Origin: CAVPNY01 sp963706905
Lineage (GTDB): Bacteria; Chloroflexota; Anaerolineae; Anaerolineales; UBA4823
NCBI GenBank assembly: GCA_963706905.1
Contig: CAVPNY010000016.1
Coordinates: 120,988 to 184,987 of the forward strand
Length of the DNA stretch: 64,000 nt
Reading direction: 5' to 3'
Part shown: positions 8,667-17,383 of the stretch, piece by piece
How positions within the stretch are numbered: position 1 is the stretch's first letter
Layout of the letters: each line of letters opens with the position of its first letter
Translations under genes and position numbers: made by a program
The notes under the pieces: generated by a model
What the model was told of the DNA's origin: nothing
Seen by the model: the letters and a program-made list of their open reading frames with translations, nothing else
Database searches by the model: none

Positions 8667-8703
8667 AGACCTCCAAGTTTATTGAAAAACTCGGAGGTCT
8701 TTC
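8667..8703 (-). terminator. 'AGACCTCC' family hairpin, terminator-like
   Basis: AGACCTCCAAGTTT (8667-8680) and AAACTCGGAGGTCT (8687-8700) form a 14-bp stem with one mismatch. It sits just after the stop of the minus-strand GDH-CBS gene, and its core matches hairpins at 23021 and 53030. It is probably both a dispersed repeat and a terminator. Confidence 0.65.
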
Positions 8704-8705
8704 TT

Positions 8706-10578
8706 CTAAGATTGCTGAGATTGAAGCAATCTTAACAACGATCCGCGTGCCAGCAAGTCCGAGCTGACCATGCCCAGGACTTTTTTGCCATCCACCACCG
8801 GCATGGCAGAGATCTCGTGATACTCCAGCTTGCGGATCATCTCCAGGATGCTGTCCTTAGGACTGGCGGCGATCACCTGGCGTGTCATGACATTGCTCAG
8901 GGGTTGGTCGTCTGGCGAACCCAGGGCTGTGGCGCGGGTCACATCCCATTCGGTGACCACACCTGCCAGCTCACCGGATAGCGTGATTACCGCCAGCAAG
9001 GGGCTTTTTGATTCCACCAGGACCGCCGCGGCTTGCTGCACGGTGCTCTCGATGGCAATCGTAGGCGCGGTTTCCATGATCTCAGCCGCGGTGCGATCGC
9101 TCTCGCTGGCGGCGATACGGCGCACGCTGATCCGCTCAGCGGCCTCGCAGGGCAGCAGGTCGGCGTCGCGGGCCAGCAGGTCGATCAGCTCGCGGATGTT
9201 GCGCCGGATGACTTCATCCCGGTGAGCCTCGCCGGCTCGGCGGCGCTGCTCCGCCAGGACTTCCAGTTCAGCGCTGTGCTCAAGAAGCCATCTGTCGATG
9301 GCTTCCCGGTTTCCGTACATTGCTGCCGGGAAGCGCAGGTGGGTTGGCGTCTTGATCAGGTGCTCCTGGGCGGCGAAGATCACTCCACCAGAATTGATCA
9401 GGAAGTCGGTGGCGATCAGCACGCCGCGCTGCCGGTAGACGGCGCGTTCCATGCGCGCCCGGGCGGCTTTGCGCTCCGGATCGGGGGAATAGGTATTGGC
9501 GCCTTCCACAATCACCGACCAGCGCCCCATGCGCTCGACGGTCATGCTGGGTCGGGTCGCTGGATCGGTATCCAGGTAGTTGGCGACTGGCGCGGCCGGG
9601 ATCAGGCAGAACGCAGATTCACGCAACAGGTCATTGGGCGAGTTGGAGAACTTGGTTTTTGGCTGTCCTCTGCCCGACGTGGATAGTTGTTCCTGGTAAA
9701 AAGGAGCGCGTCACGAGGCGCAGGCGCTGCCAGCGCTCATATAGCTGGTCAATTGGGAGCCCATCATCGCAGTACAGATAACCCTGCTCATCGCTGATCC
9801 CGGTCACCTGAGCGCCAGGCAGCCAGTTGCACAGAAAATGGGCCGTTTGGGCGCCAACTGCCCCGAATCCCTGAATCAACACGCTGAGCTGATCGGTTGT
9901 GGGCATGCGCAATCCCTCAAACTGGGGCAGGTCAGCCAGGCGGTGCATCTCCTTTAATACCTCGTCCAGGGCGATGATCACCCCACCCGCGGCTGCGCCA
10001 AGCTGGTCGATGCGGTTGCCGCCCATATCGACCGGTTTGGAAAGGGCCAGGTCCAGGCCGTTCTCGATGGCGATGGTCTTCATGTCAGCATCGTTGGTGC
10101 CGACATCCGGGCCAGGGATGTAGATGTCGTGGTAACGGTTGATCAGGTGGGCGAAGCCGCACACCACCGCGCGATGATCCTCAGGCGTCAGGTCCTGGCT
10201 GGCGACGATGCCGGCTTTCCCACCCCCATAAGGCAGGTCTGCAGCGGCGTTCTTTAAAGTCATGCCGCGCGCCAGGTTATGGATGGCGGCCGGGGTGACG
10301 TCGGGCAGCATGCGGATGCCGCCCATCGAAGGGCGGCCCATTGACAGGTTGTCCACCACCAGGTAACCGCCGATCTCCAGCGGTGAGGCCTCGTCCCACA
10401 TAGCGACCACCAGGCGCGGACCGAGGCTGTCCACCTGGATGCCCAGGCGGGAGAGGCGCTCGACGTCCAGCGGGCCGAACTCTAAGAAGCATAAATTACC
10501 GTCCCGCACCAGGCGGTTCTCCAGCGTCTGTGCGGGCAGGCGCTCTTCCAGTAGAGAGGCGATTTGCTTGGGGATCAT
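8706..10578 (-). CDS. Glu/Leu-type amino acid dehydrogenase fused to two CBS domains (frameshifted)
   Basis: The first part (10578 to ~9660) has the GDH dimerisation/catalytic domain, with GGIRMLPDVT and the catalytic-lysine region LPYGGGKAGI, then the Rossmann entry IQGFGAVGAQTA. The second part continues the NAD(P) domain (LIPAAPVANYL, VEGANTY, SGGVIFAAQE) and ends with a CBS pair of about 120 residues ('GVVTEWDVTRA', 'MPVVDGKKVLGMVSSDLL'). Reading skips one base in the A5 run (T5 on the plus strand, 9656-9660); removal of one A restores TKFSNSPNDLLRESAF across the join. Total about 620 residues. Fusion of regulatory CBS domains to GDH is unusual and suggests nucleotide control of amino-acid catabolism or ammonia assimilation. 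An assembly indel is as likely as a true mutation. Confidence 0.85.
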
Positions 10579-10616
10579 TCTTGTCGTCCTATATCCTTAG
10601 GAGAGTGACTGGTTTA

Positions 10617-10650
10617 CTGTGTTCAGTTTTCTGTATTCAGTGTTCTGGAA
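10617..10650. repeat. Left flank repeat of the four-helix-bundle cassette
   Basis: Tandem units of the type TTCAGTTTTCTGTATTCAGT. The inverted counterpart is found at 11142-11172. The stop codon of the four-helix gene lies inside this stretch. Confidence 0.6.
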
Positions 10651-11116
10651 CAATATTTTGATCATCTCTTGGTTCAGTAAAATACTCAGGAGAAGCTTCG
10701 CGGGCTTGCTTGTAAGATGGGCCACAAAATCGATCTGCTTTTGCCATCATTGCCCCAAGAAGGCGACCAATTTCCAGACACTTTTTCTTAAACTCATTGG
10801 CCTGATCAGGAATCAAATAACCGCAATCGAGAGCTGTATCGATCCAATGTTGAGTCTCGAGTTGCTCTCCATCAGCATCCGATAGTTTACTCATAAAATG
10901 CCTGGTATATCGCCTCTTTGCCCATGCCTCGGCAATCTGAGCACCAATTGATCGAGAGGATCTTCGAATTTGGTTTGTTAGAGAGTAAGTCTCCTCTCGA
11001 GGAAATGATGTGGAAACTCGAAATATTTCCAAAGCCAATTGTTTCGATTTCTGATAGACGATCAAATCGCGATAACTTTCGGCATAAGCGGGTTTTTCGA
11101 AGCGAGAAGTTTCCAT
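10637..11116 (-). CDS. Four-helix-bundle protein (23S rRNA intervening-sequence / S23 family)
   Basis: The 159-residue protein is mostly helical, with the family signature 'YRDLIVYQKSKQLALEIFRVS', 'FPREETYSLTNQIRRSSRSIGAQIAEAW' and 'ADGEQLETQHWIDTALDCGYL'. Such proteins occur inside rRNA intervening sequences, as stand-alone genes, and as Avd partners of diversity-generating retroelements. No rRNA, reverse transcriptase or variable repeat is near, so it is a stand-alone copy. It is bracketed by inverted AACTGAATACTGAAAACTG-like repeats, which suggests a small transferable cassette. Biochemical function is unknown. Confidence 0.9.
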   Translation of the reverse strand: METSRFEKPAYAESYRDLIVYQKSKQLALEIFRVSTSFPREETYSLTNQIRRSSRSIGAQIAEAWAKRRYTRHFMSKLSDADGEQLETQHWIDTALDCGYLIPDQANEFKKKCLEIGRLLGAMMAKADRFCGPSYKQAREASPEYFTEPRDDQNIVPEH

Positions 11117-11141
11117 TCTATCAGCCTTAATCCATCTCTTC

Positions 11142-11172
11142 TCTGAAAACTAAATACTGAAAACTGGATACA
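11142..11172. repeat. Right flank repeat of the four-helix-bundle cassette
   Basis: CTGAAAACTAAATACTGAAAACTGG is the inverted match of the 10617-10650 flank. Together they bracket the four-helix gene. This copy abuts the 3' end of the next gene. Confidence 0.6.
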
Positions 11173-11174
11173 GA

Positions 11175-12442
11175 TTACTTGTGTAATTTCGTCGCCGCCA
11201 CAAACGACAACCCTGCCTCCGTCAGCGCCCAGGCGGTTTTATTGGTGGCCTCCACCTTATCCATGAAGTTGAGTGTCATGGCATCCCAATCGCCGGAGGC
11301 GATCACTTCCTCTTTGTCGCGGAAATAATCCAGGATATCCGAGGGGTGGGGGCGCGTGCTGTCGATCTCCGGATCGCCGCCCTCATGCTTGGCGGAGATA
11401 TTGGCAACATGATCGGCGATCTCGACCAGCTCCTGGCGGCGGTTGTAAGGCTGGCGCACGATGCTCTTATATGTCTCGGTGATGTGGTGTTCGAAACGAA
11501 CCACATCCTCAAAACCGAAATCCTTGCGGAATTGAGCCGTGATCTCCATAGTCTCGTTGTTGATCGAGTTGCTCCAGTTGAAGCCGATCAGCGGGGAGCT
11601 GCCGTCATCGCGCGAGAACAGCTTGGCTGCCATCAGCGTCCAGAAGGCCGCGTAAGGGTTATCGTTGCCGACAAAGACCGAGATCTTAAACTGGACATCT
11701 ACGCCCAGGCGGTGCAATAAATAGCCGACGAGAATCGTGCCCGAGTTGATATTCAACACCTGGCGCATGCCATAATTGGTGTAGTAATACAGGTATTCAT
11801 CCAGCCATTTGAGCGGGTAATGGTTGGGTTGTCCAACCCCGCCAAAGTAACCGGTGATCGTCGCTGGCCCTCCCAGGTGGATATTGGAGCCATCCGTGCC
11901 TTTGGTATCCAGCGTGTCGACATAGCTTGCGCCGATGATCTGCATGGCAGCCGCCATCGCTGGCAGATCGCCATCCATTTCTTGTTCCTTCATCTTACGT
12001 ACTTTTAATGAAACGACCCGGCATCAGCGTCTGGTTTTCGATGGCGCGGTGGGCTGCCAGGATGATCCAGGGAAAATACTGCGCCGCGCTCGACCTCAAG
12101 CGTGACGGCAAAATCATCTTGAAAACTCATCCGGGCTGCCTTTGCCCCCAAAACTTTGTGGCGGTAATCGGCCACACTGATGAACGCCCCCCGATCGCGC
12201 TGTTCTGCCAGCCACTCCAGATCTTTCAGGAATTCCGGTTTAACCGCTTCAACGCGTTTCAACAAGGCGGGTAGCTGGTTGGCGGCGGCCGCTTTCTGGT
12301 TGATCTCCTGCGGTGTGCCGTACTTGGCAACTACCGCCAGGAAGTCATTCACCAGGCGAGTATCGGGATCAAGCAGGATGGCATTGATCGCTTCCAAGCG
12401 GGAAGGGGGGATTTCCAATAATCTGCGCAGGTCGTGGTCCAT
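11175..12442 (-). CDS. Conserved protein of unknown function, ~415 aa (two single-base frameshifts)
   Basis: I do not recognise the family. Three frames join into one protein. The start is ATG at 12442 with AGGAGA 5-10 nt upstream. A shift near 12083-12100 gives SSAAQYFPWIILAAHRAIEN, and a second shift in the A4 run at 12003-12006 gives RFIKVRKMKEQEMDGD. Both are explained by one extra base. The ATG at 11993 has no ribosome binding site, which argues against a separate gene. The C-terminal ~270 residues look like an alpha/beta barrel or mixed fold, with Gly-rich LGGPATITGYFGG, 'NINSGTILVGYLLHRLG', 'GFNWSNSINNET' and 'RFEHHITETYKSIVRQPY'. It lies directly downstream of panB (93 bp), so a role linked to C1 or ketoacid chemistry is possible but unproven. 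Confidence 0.6.
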
Positions 12443-12534
12443 TCCATCTCTCCTATCGTCACAAGAATGGTAGGGCACAGGAAAATCAGGCGAGATCCTG
12501 TTAGAGGGTTCTCGCTTGCCGTGCTCCTACTGGA

Positions 12535-13392
12535 TTATTCTTCTAAAAGTTGGATCAACTCGTCGTATTCCTCATCAGGCATGCCGAACCAGTTTTCCGG
12601 CTGTGGAAAGCTGCGCTCAGTGACTTCTTTGGCGTATTCCTTCAGGCCATCCTGGATGAGCTGCCCGGCATTGGCAAACACCTTGGCCATGCGCGGCTTA
12701 AATCTCGGGTAAAGGCCGAAGGCATCGTGGTAGATCAATAACTGCCCGTGTGCATGCGGGCCAGATCCCAGACTGATGATAAAGCAGTTATGTGCCCGCT
12801 CGGTGATCAACTGGCACAGCCGGTCGGGCACCATCTCGAGCAGGATCGCATACGCGCCAGCTTCTTCCAGAATGCGGGCGTCATCGACGATCTTCTTTGC
12901 CTGCTGGGCGCCTTTTCCTTGGACTCGAAAACCGCCCAGGGCGCTGACGCTCTGCGGAGTTAAACCCAGGTGTCCCATCGCCGGGATGCCTGAGCGGACA
13001 ATGCCCGCCAGCCGGTCGGCCATCTCTGTGCCGCCTTCCAGCTTGATGGCATCACAACCCGCCTCGGCCATGAAACGACCCGCGTTGCGGATAGCACTTT
13101 CCACGCTGGGCTGGTAGCTCATGTAAGGCATATCGCCAATCAACCAGGCATTGGGCGATCCGCGCCGCACCGCCTGGGCATGCCGGATCATATCTTCCAT
13201 GGTCACCGGCAGGGTACTCTCATAGCCGAGCATGGTCATCCCCAGGCTGTCGCCGACCAGGATCATGTCGATGCCGGCCTGCTCTTGAAAATGAGCGGTA
13301 GGGTAATCGTAACAGGTCAGCATGGTGATAGGTTCGTTGCTGGCGACTTTCTTGAAGAGGCCAGGCAGAGACATTTTCTTGCGTTCGGACAT
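12535..13392 (-). CDS. panB: 3-methyl-2-oxobutanoate hydroxymethyltransferase
   Basis: The 285-residue TIM barrel transfers a hydroxymethyl group from 5,10-methylene-THF to 2-oxoisovalerate, giving ketopantoate. The metal and substrate motifs are present: LVGDSLGMTMLGY, IGDMPYMSYQ, IKLEGG and MGHLGLTPQS. The start at 13392 is fixed by AGGAGGA 4 nt upstream; 27 additional in-frame codons upstream are not coding. Other pantothenate genes are absent, and it lies beside THF-dependent carbon fixation genes, so an alternative C1 role should be kept open. It has its own promoter at 13445-13473. Confidence 0.92.
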   Translation of the reverse strand: MSERKKMSLPGLFKKVASNEPITMLTCYDYPTAHFQEQAGIDMILVGDSLGMTMLGYESTLPVTMEDMIRHAQAVRRGSPNAWLIGDMPYMSYQPSVESAIRNAGRFMAEAGCDAIKLEGGTEMADRLAGIVRSGIPAMGHLGLTPQSVSALGGFRVQGKGAQQAKKIVDDARILEEAGAYAILLEMVPDRLCQLITERAHNCFIISLGSGPHAHGQLLIYHDAFGLYPRFKPRMAKVFANAGQLIQDGLKEYAKEVTERSFPQPENWFGMPDEEYDELIQLLEE

Positions 13393-13444
13393 TTCATCCT
13401 CCTGAGTGTGATCGTCAACAGAAACCTGTCGACGGACAAGCAAG

Positions 13445-13473
13445 ATAATATACTTGTTAACTACAACTCTCAA
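13445..13473 (-). promoter_or_regulatory. panB promoter
   Basis: On the minus strand, TTGAGA (13468-13473) and TATTAT (13445-13450) are separated by exactly 17 bp, about 50 bp upstream of the panB ATG. Confidence 0.65.
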
Positions 13474-13540
13474 AAATATTTTTCAGAGTGATATACTGTG
13501 CCAGACTCTATTGTACAAAAAAAGAGGATTGAAAAGCAAC

Positions 13541-13573
13541 TACCTTTGTATAAAAAGCTCCATGACAAAGGTA
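13541..13573. repeat. 9-bp inverted repeat in the panB-fhs intergenic region
   Basis: TACCTTTGT (13541-13549) and ACAAAGGTA (13565-13573) pair perfectly. The 313-bp divergent gap also contains an A-rich stretch and an fhs binding site (AAGGAG), but no recognisable riboswitch. Function is unknown. Confidence 0.5.
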
Positions 13574-13705
13574 ATGATCTAAAAAAGGTGACACCTTACA
13601 GCCGCGAACAGGATAAGCGTCCATTGCGGTTTATCGTGAAACCTGCCACAATATAAACGAATTGGCTCGTTCCCACTCTGTATCCATACACACAAGGAGC
13701 TACAC

Positions 13706-15631
13706 ATGTCCGCTGCACGAGAATTCCCAGGATTACGTCCCTTCAAACCAACACCTTTGAGACTTCGCCATCCGGTCCCCTCTGATATTGAAATTGCCCA
13801 AGAGGCGGAGCTAAAGCCGGTCAAGATGCTCTATGAGGAGATTGGACTGCTGCCAGAAGAAGTCGAGCTGCATGGGGATTACAAGGCGAAGATCCGCCTT
13901 TCAGTCCTGGAGCGCCTCAAGGACGTTCCGGACGGCAAGTATATCGATGTAACCGCCATCACTCCGACGCCGTTGGGCGAGGGTAAGAGCACCACGATGG
14001 TTGGCTTGAGCCAGGCGCTGGGCGCTCACCTGGGCAAGCGGGTTTTCACCTGCATCCGCCAGCCCAGCCAGGGCCCGACTTTTGGCATCAAAGGTGGCGC
14101 CGCTGGCGGCGGCTACAGCCAGGTGGTGCCGATGGAAGACTTCAACCTGCACCTGACTGGTGATATCCACGCCATCACGGCCGCCAACAACCTGTGTGCG
14201 GCTGCTATCGATGCCCGCATTTTCCATGAAGCCAAGCAACCCGACGACCAGAAGCTTTTCAACACCCTCTGCCCACTTAATAAGCAAGGTGAGCGCCGCT
14301 TCTCACCGTCCATGCTGCGCCGATTAAAGAAGCTGGGCATTACCAAGACCAACCCGGAGGATCTGACTCCCGAGGAGCGCAGCCGCTTTGCCCGCCTGGA
14401 CATCGACCCGGATGGGATCACCTGGCGGCGAGTGGTCGATACCAATGATCGCTTCCTGCGCGAGATCGAGATTGGTTTGGGTCCAGAAGAGAATATGCCG
14501 CGCCGCACTGGTTTTGATATTACCGTGGCCAGCGAGATCATGGCTATTTTGGCGCTGACCACTGACCTGGCGGATATGCGTGACCGCATGGGCCGCATTG
14601 TGATCGGCGTCAACAAGAAGGGTGAGGCCGTGACTGCTGAAGATCTGGGCGTCGCCGGGGCAATGACCGTCATGATGGCCGACGCCATCAAGCCTACCCT
14701 GATGCAGACCCTGGAAGGCACGCCGGTCTTCGTCCACGCCGGCCCATTTGCTAATATCGCCCATGGCAACAGCTCGATCATTGCCGACCGCATCGCCCTG
14801 AAGCTGGCCGATTATGTGGTCACCGAATCCGGCTTTGGCGCCGATATCGGCATGGAAAAGTTCTTCGATGTCAAGTGCCGTTACTCGGGGCTGATCCCGC
14901 AAGTCGTGGTGCTGGTCGCCACGGTGCGCGCTCTGAAGATGCACGGCGGCGGCCCCAAGGTGGTCGCTGGAAGGCCGCTGGCTGCGGAATACACGGACGA
15001 GAATCTCGAGCTGCTCTCCAAAGGCCTGGGGAACATGGTGGTTCACATTAAGAATGCCCTGCGCTTTGGCGTGAACGTGGTGGTGGCCGTTAACTCCTTC
15101 AAAGATGATACCCCGGCTGAGGTCGAGCTGGTGCGCAAAGCCGCGAATGAAGCTGGCGCTGAGGATGCGGTGGTCGCCCGCCACTGGATGGAGGGTGGCG
15201 CAGGAGCCGTCGCCCTGGCCGAAGCGGTGATCAAAGCCTGCGAGAAGCCGACTAACTTCAAGTTCCTCTACCCGCTGGATCTATCGATTAAAGAGAAGAT
15301 CGAGATCATCTGTAAGGATATCTACGGCGCAGATGGCGTGGATTACTCGCCCGAAGCAGAGGCCAAGATCGCGCTGTACACCAAGCTGGGCTTTGACAAA
15401 CTGCCGATGAACATGGCCAAGACCCACCTCAGCCTGAGCCACGAAGCCGAGTTAAAGGGTGTGCCCAAGGGTTTTCGGGTGCCTGTTCGCGATATCCGTG
15501 CTGCAGTAGGGGCAGGCTTCCTGTACCCGCTGCTGGGTACCATGCGTACCATGCCTGGCTTACCTACCCGCCCGGTGTTCTACGATGTCGACATCGACCT
15601 GGAGACTGGCCGCGTGTTGGGGCTGTTCTAA
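13706..15631 (+). CDS. fhs: Formate-tetrahydrofolate ligase (long form)
   Basis: This enzyme ATP-dependently attaches formate to THF, the second step of the methyl branch of the Wood-Ljungdahl pathway. The ATP P-loop TPLGEGKST is at about residues 88-96. SQGPTFGIKGGAAGGGYSQV and FANIAHGNSS follow as family signatures. At 641 aa it is longer than the usual ~557-aa bacterial enzyme because of a central insert ('LRRLKKLGITKTNPEDLTPEE...FARLDIDPDGITWRRV'), which is characteristic of the eukaryotic C1-THF synthase-like form. AAGGAG lies 6 nt before the ATG. It is monocistronic, with a terminator 45 bp after the stop, and stands divergent from panB. Confidence 0.97.
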   Translation: MSAAREFPGLRPFKPTPLRLRHPVPSDIEIAQEAELKPVKMLYEEIGLLPEEVELHGDYKAKIRLSVLERLKDVPDGKYIDVTAITPTPLGEGKSTTMVGLSQALGAHLGKRVFTCIRQPSQGPTFGIKGGAAGGGYSQVVPMEDFNLHLTGDIHAITAANNLCAAAIDARIFHEAKQPDDQKLFNTLCPLNKQGERRFSPSMLRRLKKLGITKTNPEDLTPEERSRFARLDIDPDGITWRRVVDTNDRFLREIEIGLGPEENMPRRTGFDITVASEIMAILALTTDLADMRDRMGRIVIGVNKKGEAVTAEDLGVAGAMTVMMADAIKPTLMQTLEGTPVFVHAGPFANIAHGNSSIIADRIALKLADYVVTESGFGADIGMEKFFDVKCRYSGLIPQVVVLVATVRALKMHGGGPKVVAGRPLAAEYTDENLELLSKGLGNMVVHIKNALRFGVNVVVAVNSFKDDTPAEVELVRKAANEAGAEDAVVARHWMEGGAGAVALAEAVIKACEKPTNFKFLYPLDLSIKEKIEIICKDIYGADGVDYSPEAEAKIALYTKLGFDKLPMNMAKTHLSLSHEAELKGVPKGFRVPVRDIRAAVGAGFLYPLLGTMRTMPGLPTRPVFYDVDIDLETGRVLGLF

Positions 15632-15676
15632 CCCTGTCATTCTGATAGTCTTAAGTCTGAAAATCTCTAAAATCAA

Positions 15677-15713
15677 ACACCCGGCCTCTATCACTGAGAC
15701 CGGGTGTGTTTTT
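15677..15713 (+). terminator. fhs terminator
   Basis: ACACCCGG and CCGGGTGT form an 8-bp stem with a 15-nt loop, followed by GTTTTT. Confidence 0.88.
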
Positions 15714-15777
15714 ATCCGGGCAACCCTCACCAGCAGCTTGCTCTCTACTTGGCTGCGGTTGCCAGTTGAAAAAACAA

Positions 15778-16182
15778 TTACGTTGTAGTGAACTGATCGA
15801 GAGAAACAGCCGTGTCAGGAAACTGCGCCAAGATCTGCTTATCTGCAGTGACCAGCGGGACCTGCAGCTCTTGCGCCAGGGCAACAAATTCGCAATCGTA
15901 TGCCGAGCAGCTGCTGGTTGCAACCAGGTTTAGAACATGCAGCGAGGTCACCTCATACTCCCGACTGCGCATCATGTGGATGGCTTCTTCCATAATTTGG
16001 TAGGCTTCACTCAAGGTGAGTAGATTCTTGCGAAGGTAGTAAGCCAGCACATTCCGCAATTCGCTCCGCCAGAGAAGAGGGGCTACCCAGTCCATATCTT
16101 TAATCAAAACCGCTTCTGCCAGGAGAGAGCCCTCGCTGGATAGAAATAAATAGCCGATCAGATTCGTGTCTACAACGATCAT
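15778..16182 (-). CDS. VapC-type PIN-domain toxin
   Basis: The 134-residue protein has the PIN ribonuclease acidic residues: Asp5 in VVDTNLIGYL, a Glu in WRSELRNVL, Asp in YDCEFVALA and Asp in VTADKQIL. Its start overlaps the antitoxin stop by 4 bp (ATGA), the usual toxin-antitoxin arrangement. It probably cleaves RNA when released from the antitoxin. It is a self-contained module placed between fhs and cooC. Confidence 0.93.
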   Translation of the reverse strand: MIVVDTNLIGYLFLSSEGSLLAEAVLIKDMDWVAPLLWRSELRNVLAYYLRKNLLTLSEAYQIMEEAIHMMRSREYEVTSLHVLNLVATSSCSAYDCEFVALAQELQVPLVTADKQILAQFPDTAVSLDQFTTT

Positions 16183-16421
16183 AGCCGGCCAGCGTTTTTA
16201 GCTTGATTGTATTCTTCTGCAGTGATTATGTACTGGCTGGTCTTTTCGCGCATCCTGCGGGCGTTGGCCAGGATTTGTTCAGGATCGATCGCCTGGCTGC
16301 TTACAGCCTGTTCGATGCAGGCGATGATCTCGCTATTCAGGCTGCGCCGGTTAACTTCTGCCCGCTGCCTGAGACGCTGGTAAACATCATCGGGAATATT
16401 CTTAACAGTTAGAGATGGCAT
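16179..16421 (-). CDS. FitA/VapB-type ribbon-helix-helix antitoxin
   Basis: The N-terminus (MPSLTVKNIPDDVYQRLRQRA) is the beta-strand plus helix of an Arc/FitA-like RHH DNA-binding domain. The C-terminal part is the toxin-binding tail. At 80 aa it matches the family. The upstream region carries a perfect 9-bp inverted repeat over the promoter, consistent with autoregulation. No good ribosome binding site precedes the ATG. Confidence 0.92.
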   Translation of the reverse strand: MPSLTVKNIPDDVYQRLRQRAEVNRRSLNSEIIACIEQAVSSQAIDPEQILANARRMREKTSQYIITAEEYNQAKNAGRL

Positions 16422-16425
16422 TGTG

Positions 16426-16460
16426 TGGTTCCAAAATGGTTGTGAATTGGAACCATTATA
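16426..16460 (-). promoter_or_regulatory. Antitoxin promoter with inverted-repeat operator
   Basis: TGGTTCCAA (16426-16434) and TTGGAACCA (16447-16455) form a perfect 9-bp inverted repeat with a 12-bp spacer. A minus-strand TATAAT (16455-16460) touches it, so the operator would cover the transcription start. The antitoxin ATG begins 5 bp away. Confidence 0.75.
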
Positions 16461-16487
16461 TATCGTCAGATTGGCAATGTCAAGAGA

Positions 16488-17276
16488 TCAAGCCAGAATC
16501 TCTCCCATCATCTCTGCCACCTTCTGATAAACTGGCGAATCATCCCCCAGCTCCACCAACGGGCGTCCGCTGAACTCGAAGGAGGCCAGCTCCTGGTCGG
16601 CCGGCACCACTCCCAGCAGGGGGAGATCCATCATTTCGATGAACTCTTCCAGCTCGGTGGGCAGCGGGCCGTTCACGCGGTTGAGGATCAGATAGGCGTT
16701 CTCGATCTGGATGTCCAGCTCATCCCGGAAACCAGCGATGCGCTGGGCAGCGACCAGCCCGCGCTGGGTCGGGTCGCTGACCACCAGCAGGTGTTGTACG
16801 TCACGCGTGGTGCGCCGGCTGAGGTGCTCCATGCCGGCCTCGTTGTCGATCACTACATAGCGGTAGTTCTTGCTCAGGCTGTCCACCACCTCGCGCAGGT
16901 TGTGGTTGACGGCGCAGTAGCAGCCTTGCCCTTCCGAGCGCCCCATGGCGATCAAGTCAAAGCGTCCTCCCTCAGCCAGGGAGTTGCGGATGTGGTAATC
17001 CAGGTACTCACGCTTGCTGACGCCCCCTTGCAACGCGCCCATGGCGGCCCCGCTCGCCAGGAGCAAATCCTTCACCTGGGCTAGCATATCCTCGCGCACA
17101 TCGCCTACCGTCCATTCCAGGTCCAGCCCCAACACCATGTTCAAATTGCTGCTGGGGTCAGCGTCGATGGCCAGAATCGCCCCGTTCTGGCTCTGCGCCA
17201 GATACTTGATCACCATCCCCGCGATGGTCGTCTTGCCTACCCCGCCCTTGCCGGCTAATGCTATTGTCGTTGTCAT
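16488..17276 (-). CDS. cooC: CooC-type CODH nickel-insertion ATPase (1)
   Basis: This is a MinD/ParA-fold ATPase with deviant Walker A GKGGVGKTT at residues 9-17 and the CooC-specific metal-binding Cys-x-Cys in GQGCYCAVN (about residues 117-125). CooC dimers load nickel into the C-cluster of carbon monoxide dehydrogenase or the A-cluster of acetyl-CoA synthase. The gene is 262 aa, the normal length. It is downstream of a second, distinct CooC, separated by an inverted repeat. Both lie about 26 kb from acsA. Confidence 0.94.
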   Translation of the reverse strand: MTTTIALAGKGGVGKTTIAGMVIKYLAQSQNGAILAIDADPSSNLNMVLGLDLEWTVGDVREDMLAQVKDLLLASGAAMGALQGGVSKREYLDYHIRNSLAEGGRFDLIAMGRSEGQGCYCAVNHNLREVVDSLSKNYRYVVIDNEAGMEHLSRRTTRDVQHLLVVSDPTQRGLVAAQRIAGFRDELDIQIENAYLILNRVNGPLPTELEEFIEMMDLPLLGVVPADQELASFEFSGRPLVELGDDSPVYQKVAEMMGEILA

Positions 17277-17300
17277 AGTTAATTTACCTCTAATTCAATT

Positions 17301-17372
17301 ATCCGCGAATTTCGCCAATGAACGCTAATTCTTGATTTTTCATATTAGCGAAAATTTGCGAAATTCGCGGAT
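17301..17372. repeat. 15-bp perfect inverted repeat between the two cooC genes
   Basis: ATCCGCGAATTTCGC (17301-17315) and GCGAAATTCGCGGAT (17358-17372) pair perfectly. Inside them AACGCTAA and TTAGCG also pair. It resembles a dispersed intergenic palindrome rather than a terminator because it lacks a T-run. Confidence 0.7.
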
Positions 17373-17383
17373 CAACCTCTCAG

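Noticed and set aside
9631..9660. Programmed frameshift in GDH-CBS and the other split genes
   Set aside because: No consistent slippery heptamer, downstream pseudoknot or in-frame stop arrangement is shared by the sites; random indels explain them better.
13393..13705. THF riboswitch or other RNA element upstream of fhs
   Set aside because: Only a 9-bp inverted repeat is present; the conserved pairing and sequence of THF riboswitches are not seen.
14324..15184. 286-codon minus-strand frame inside fhs
   Set aside because: Antisense to an intact fhs; composition is that of a shadow frame.
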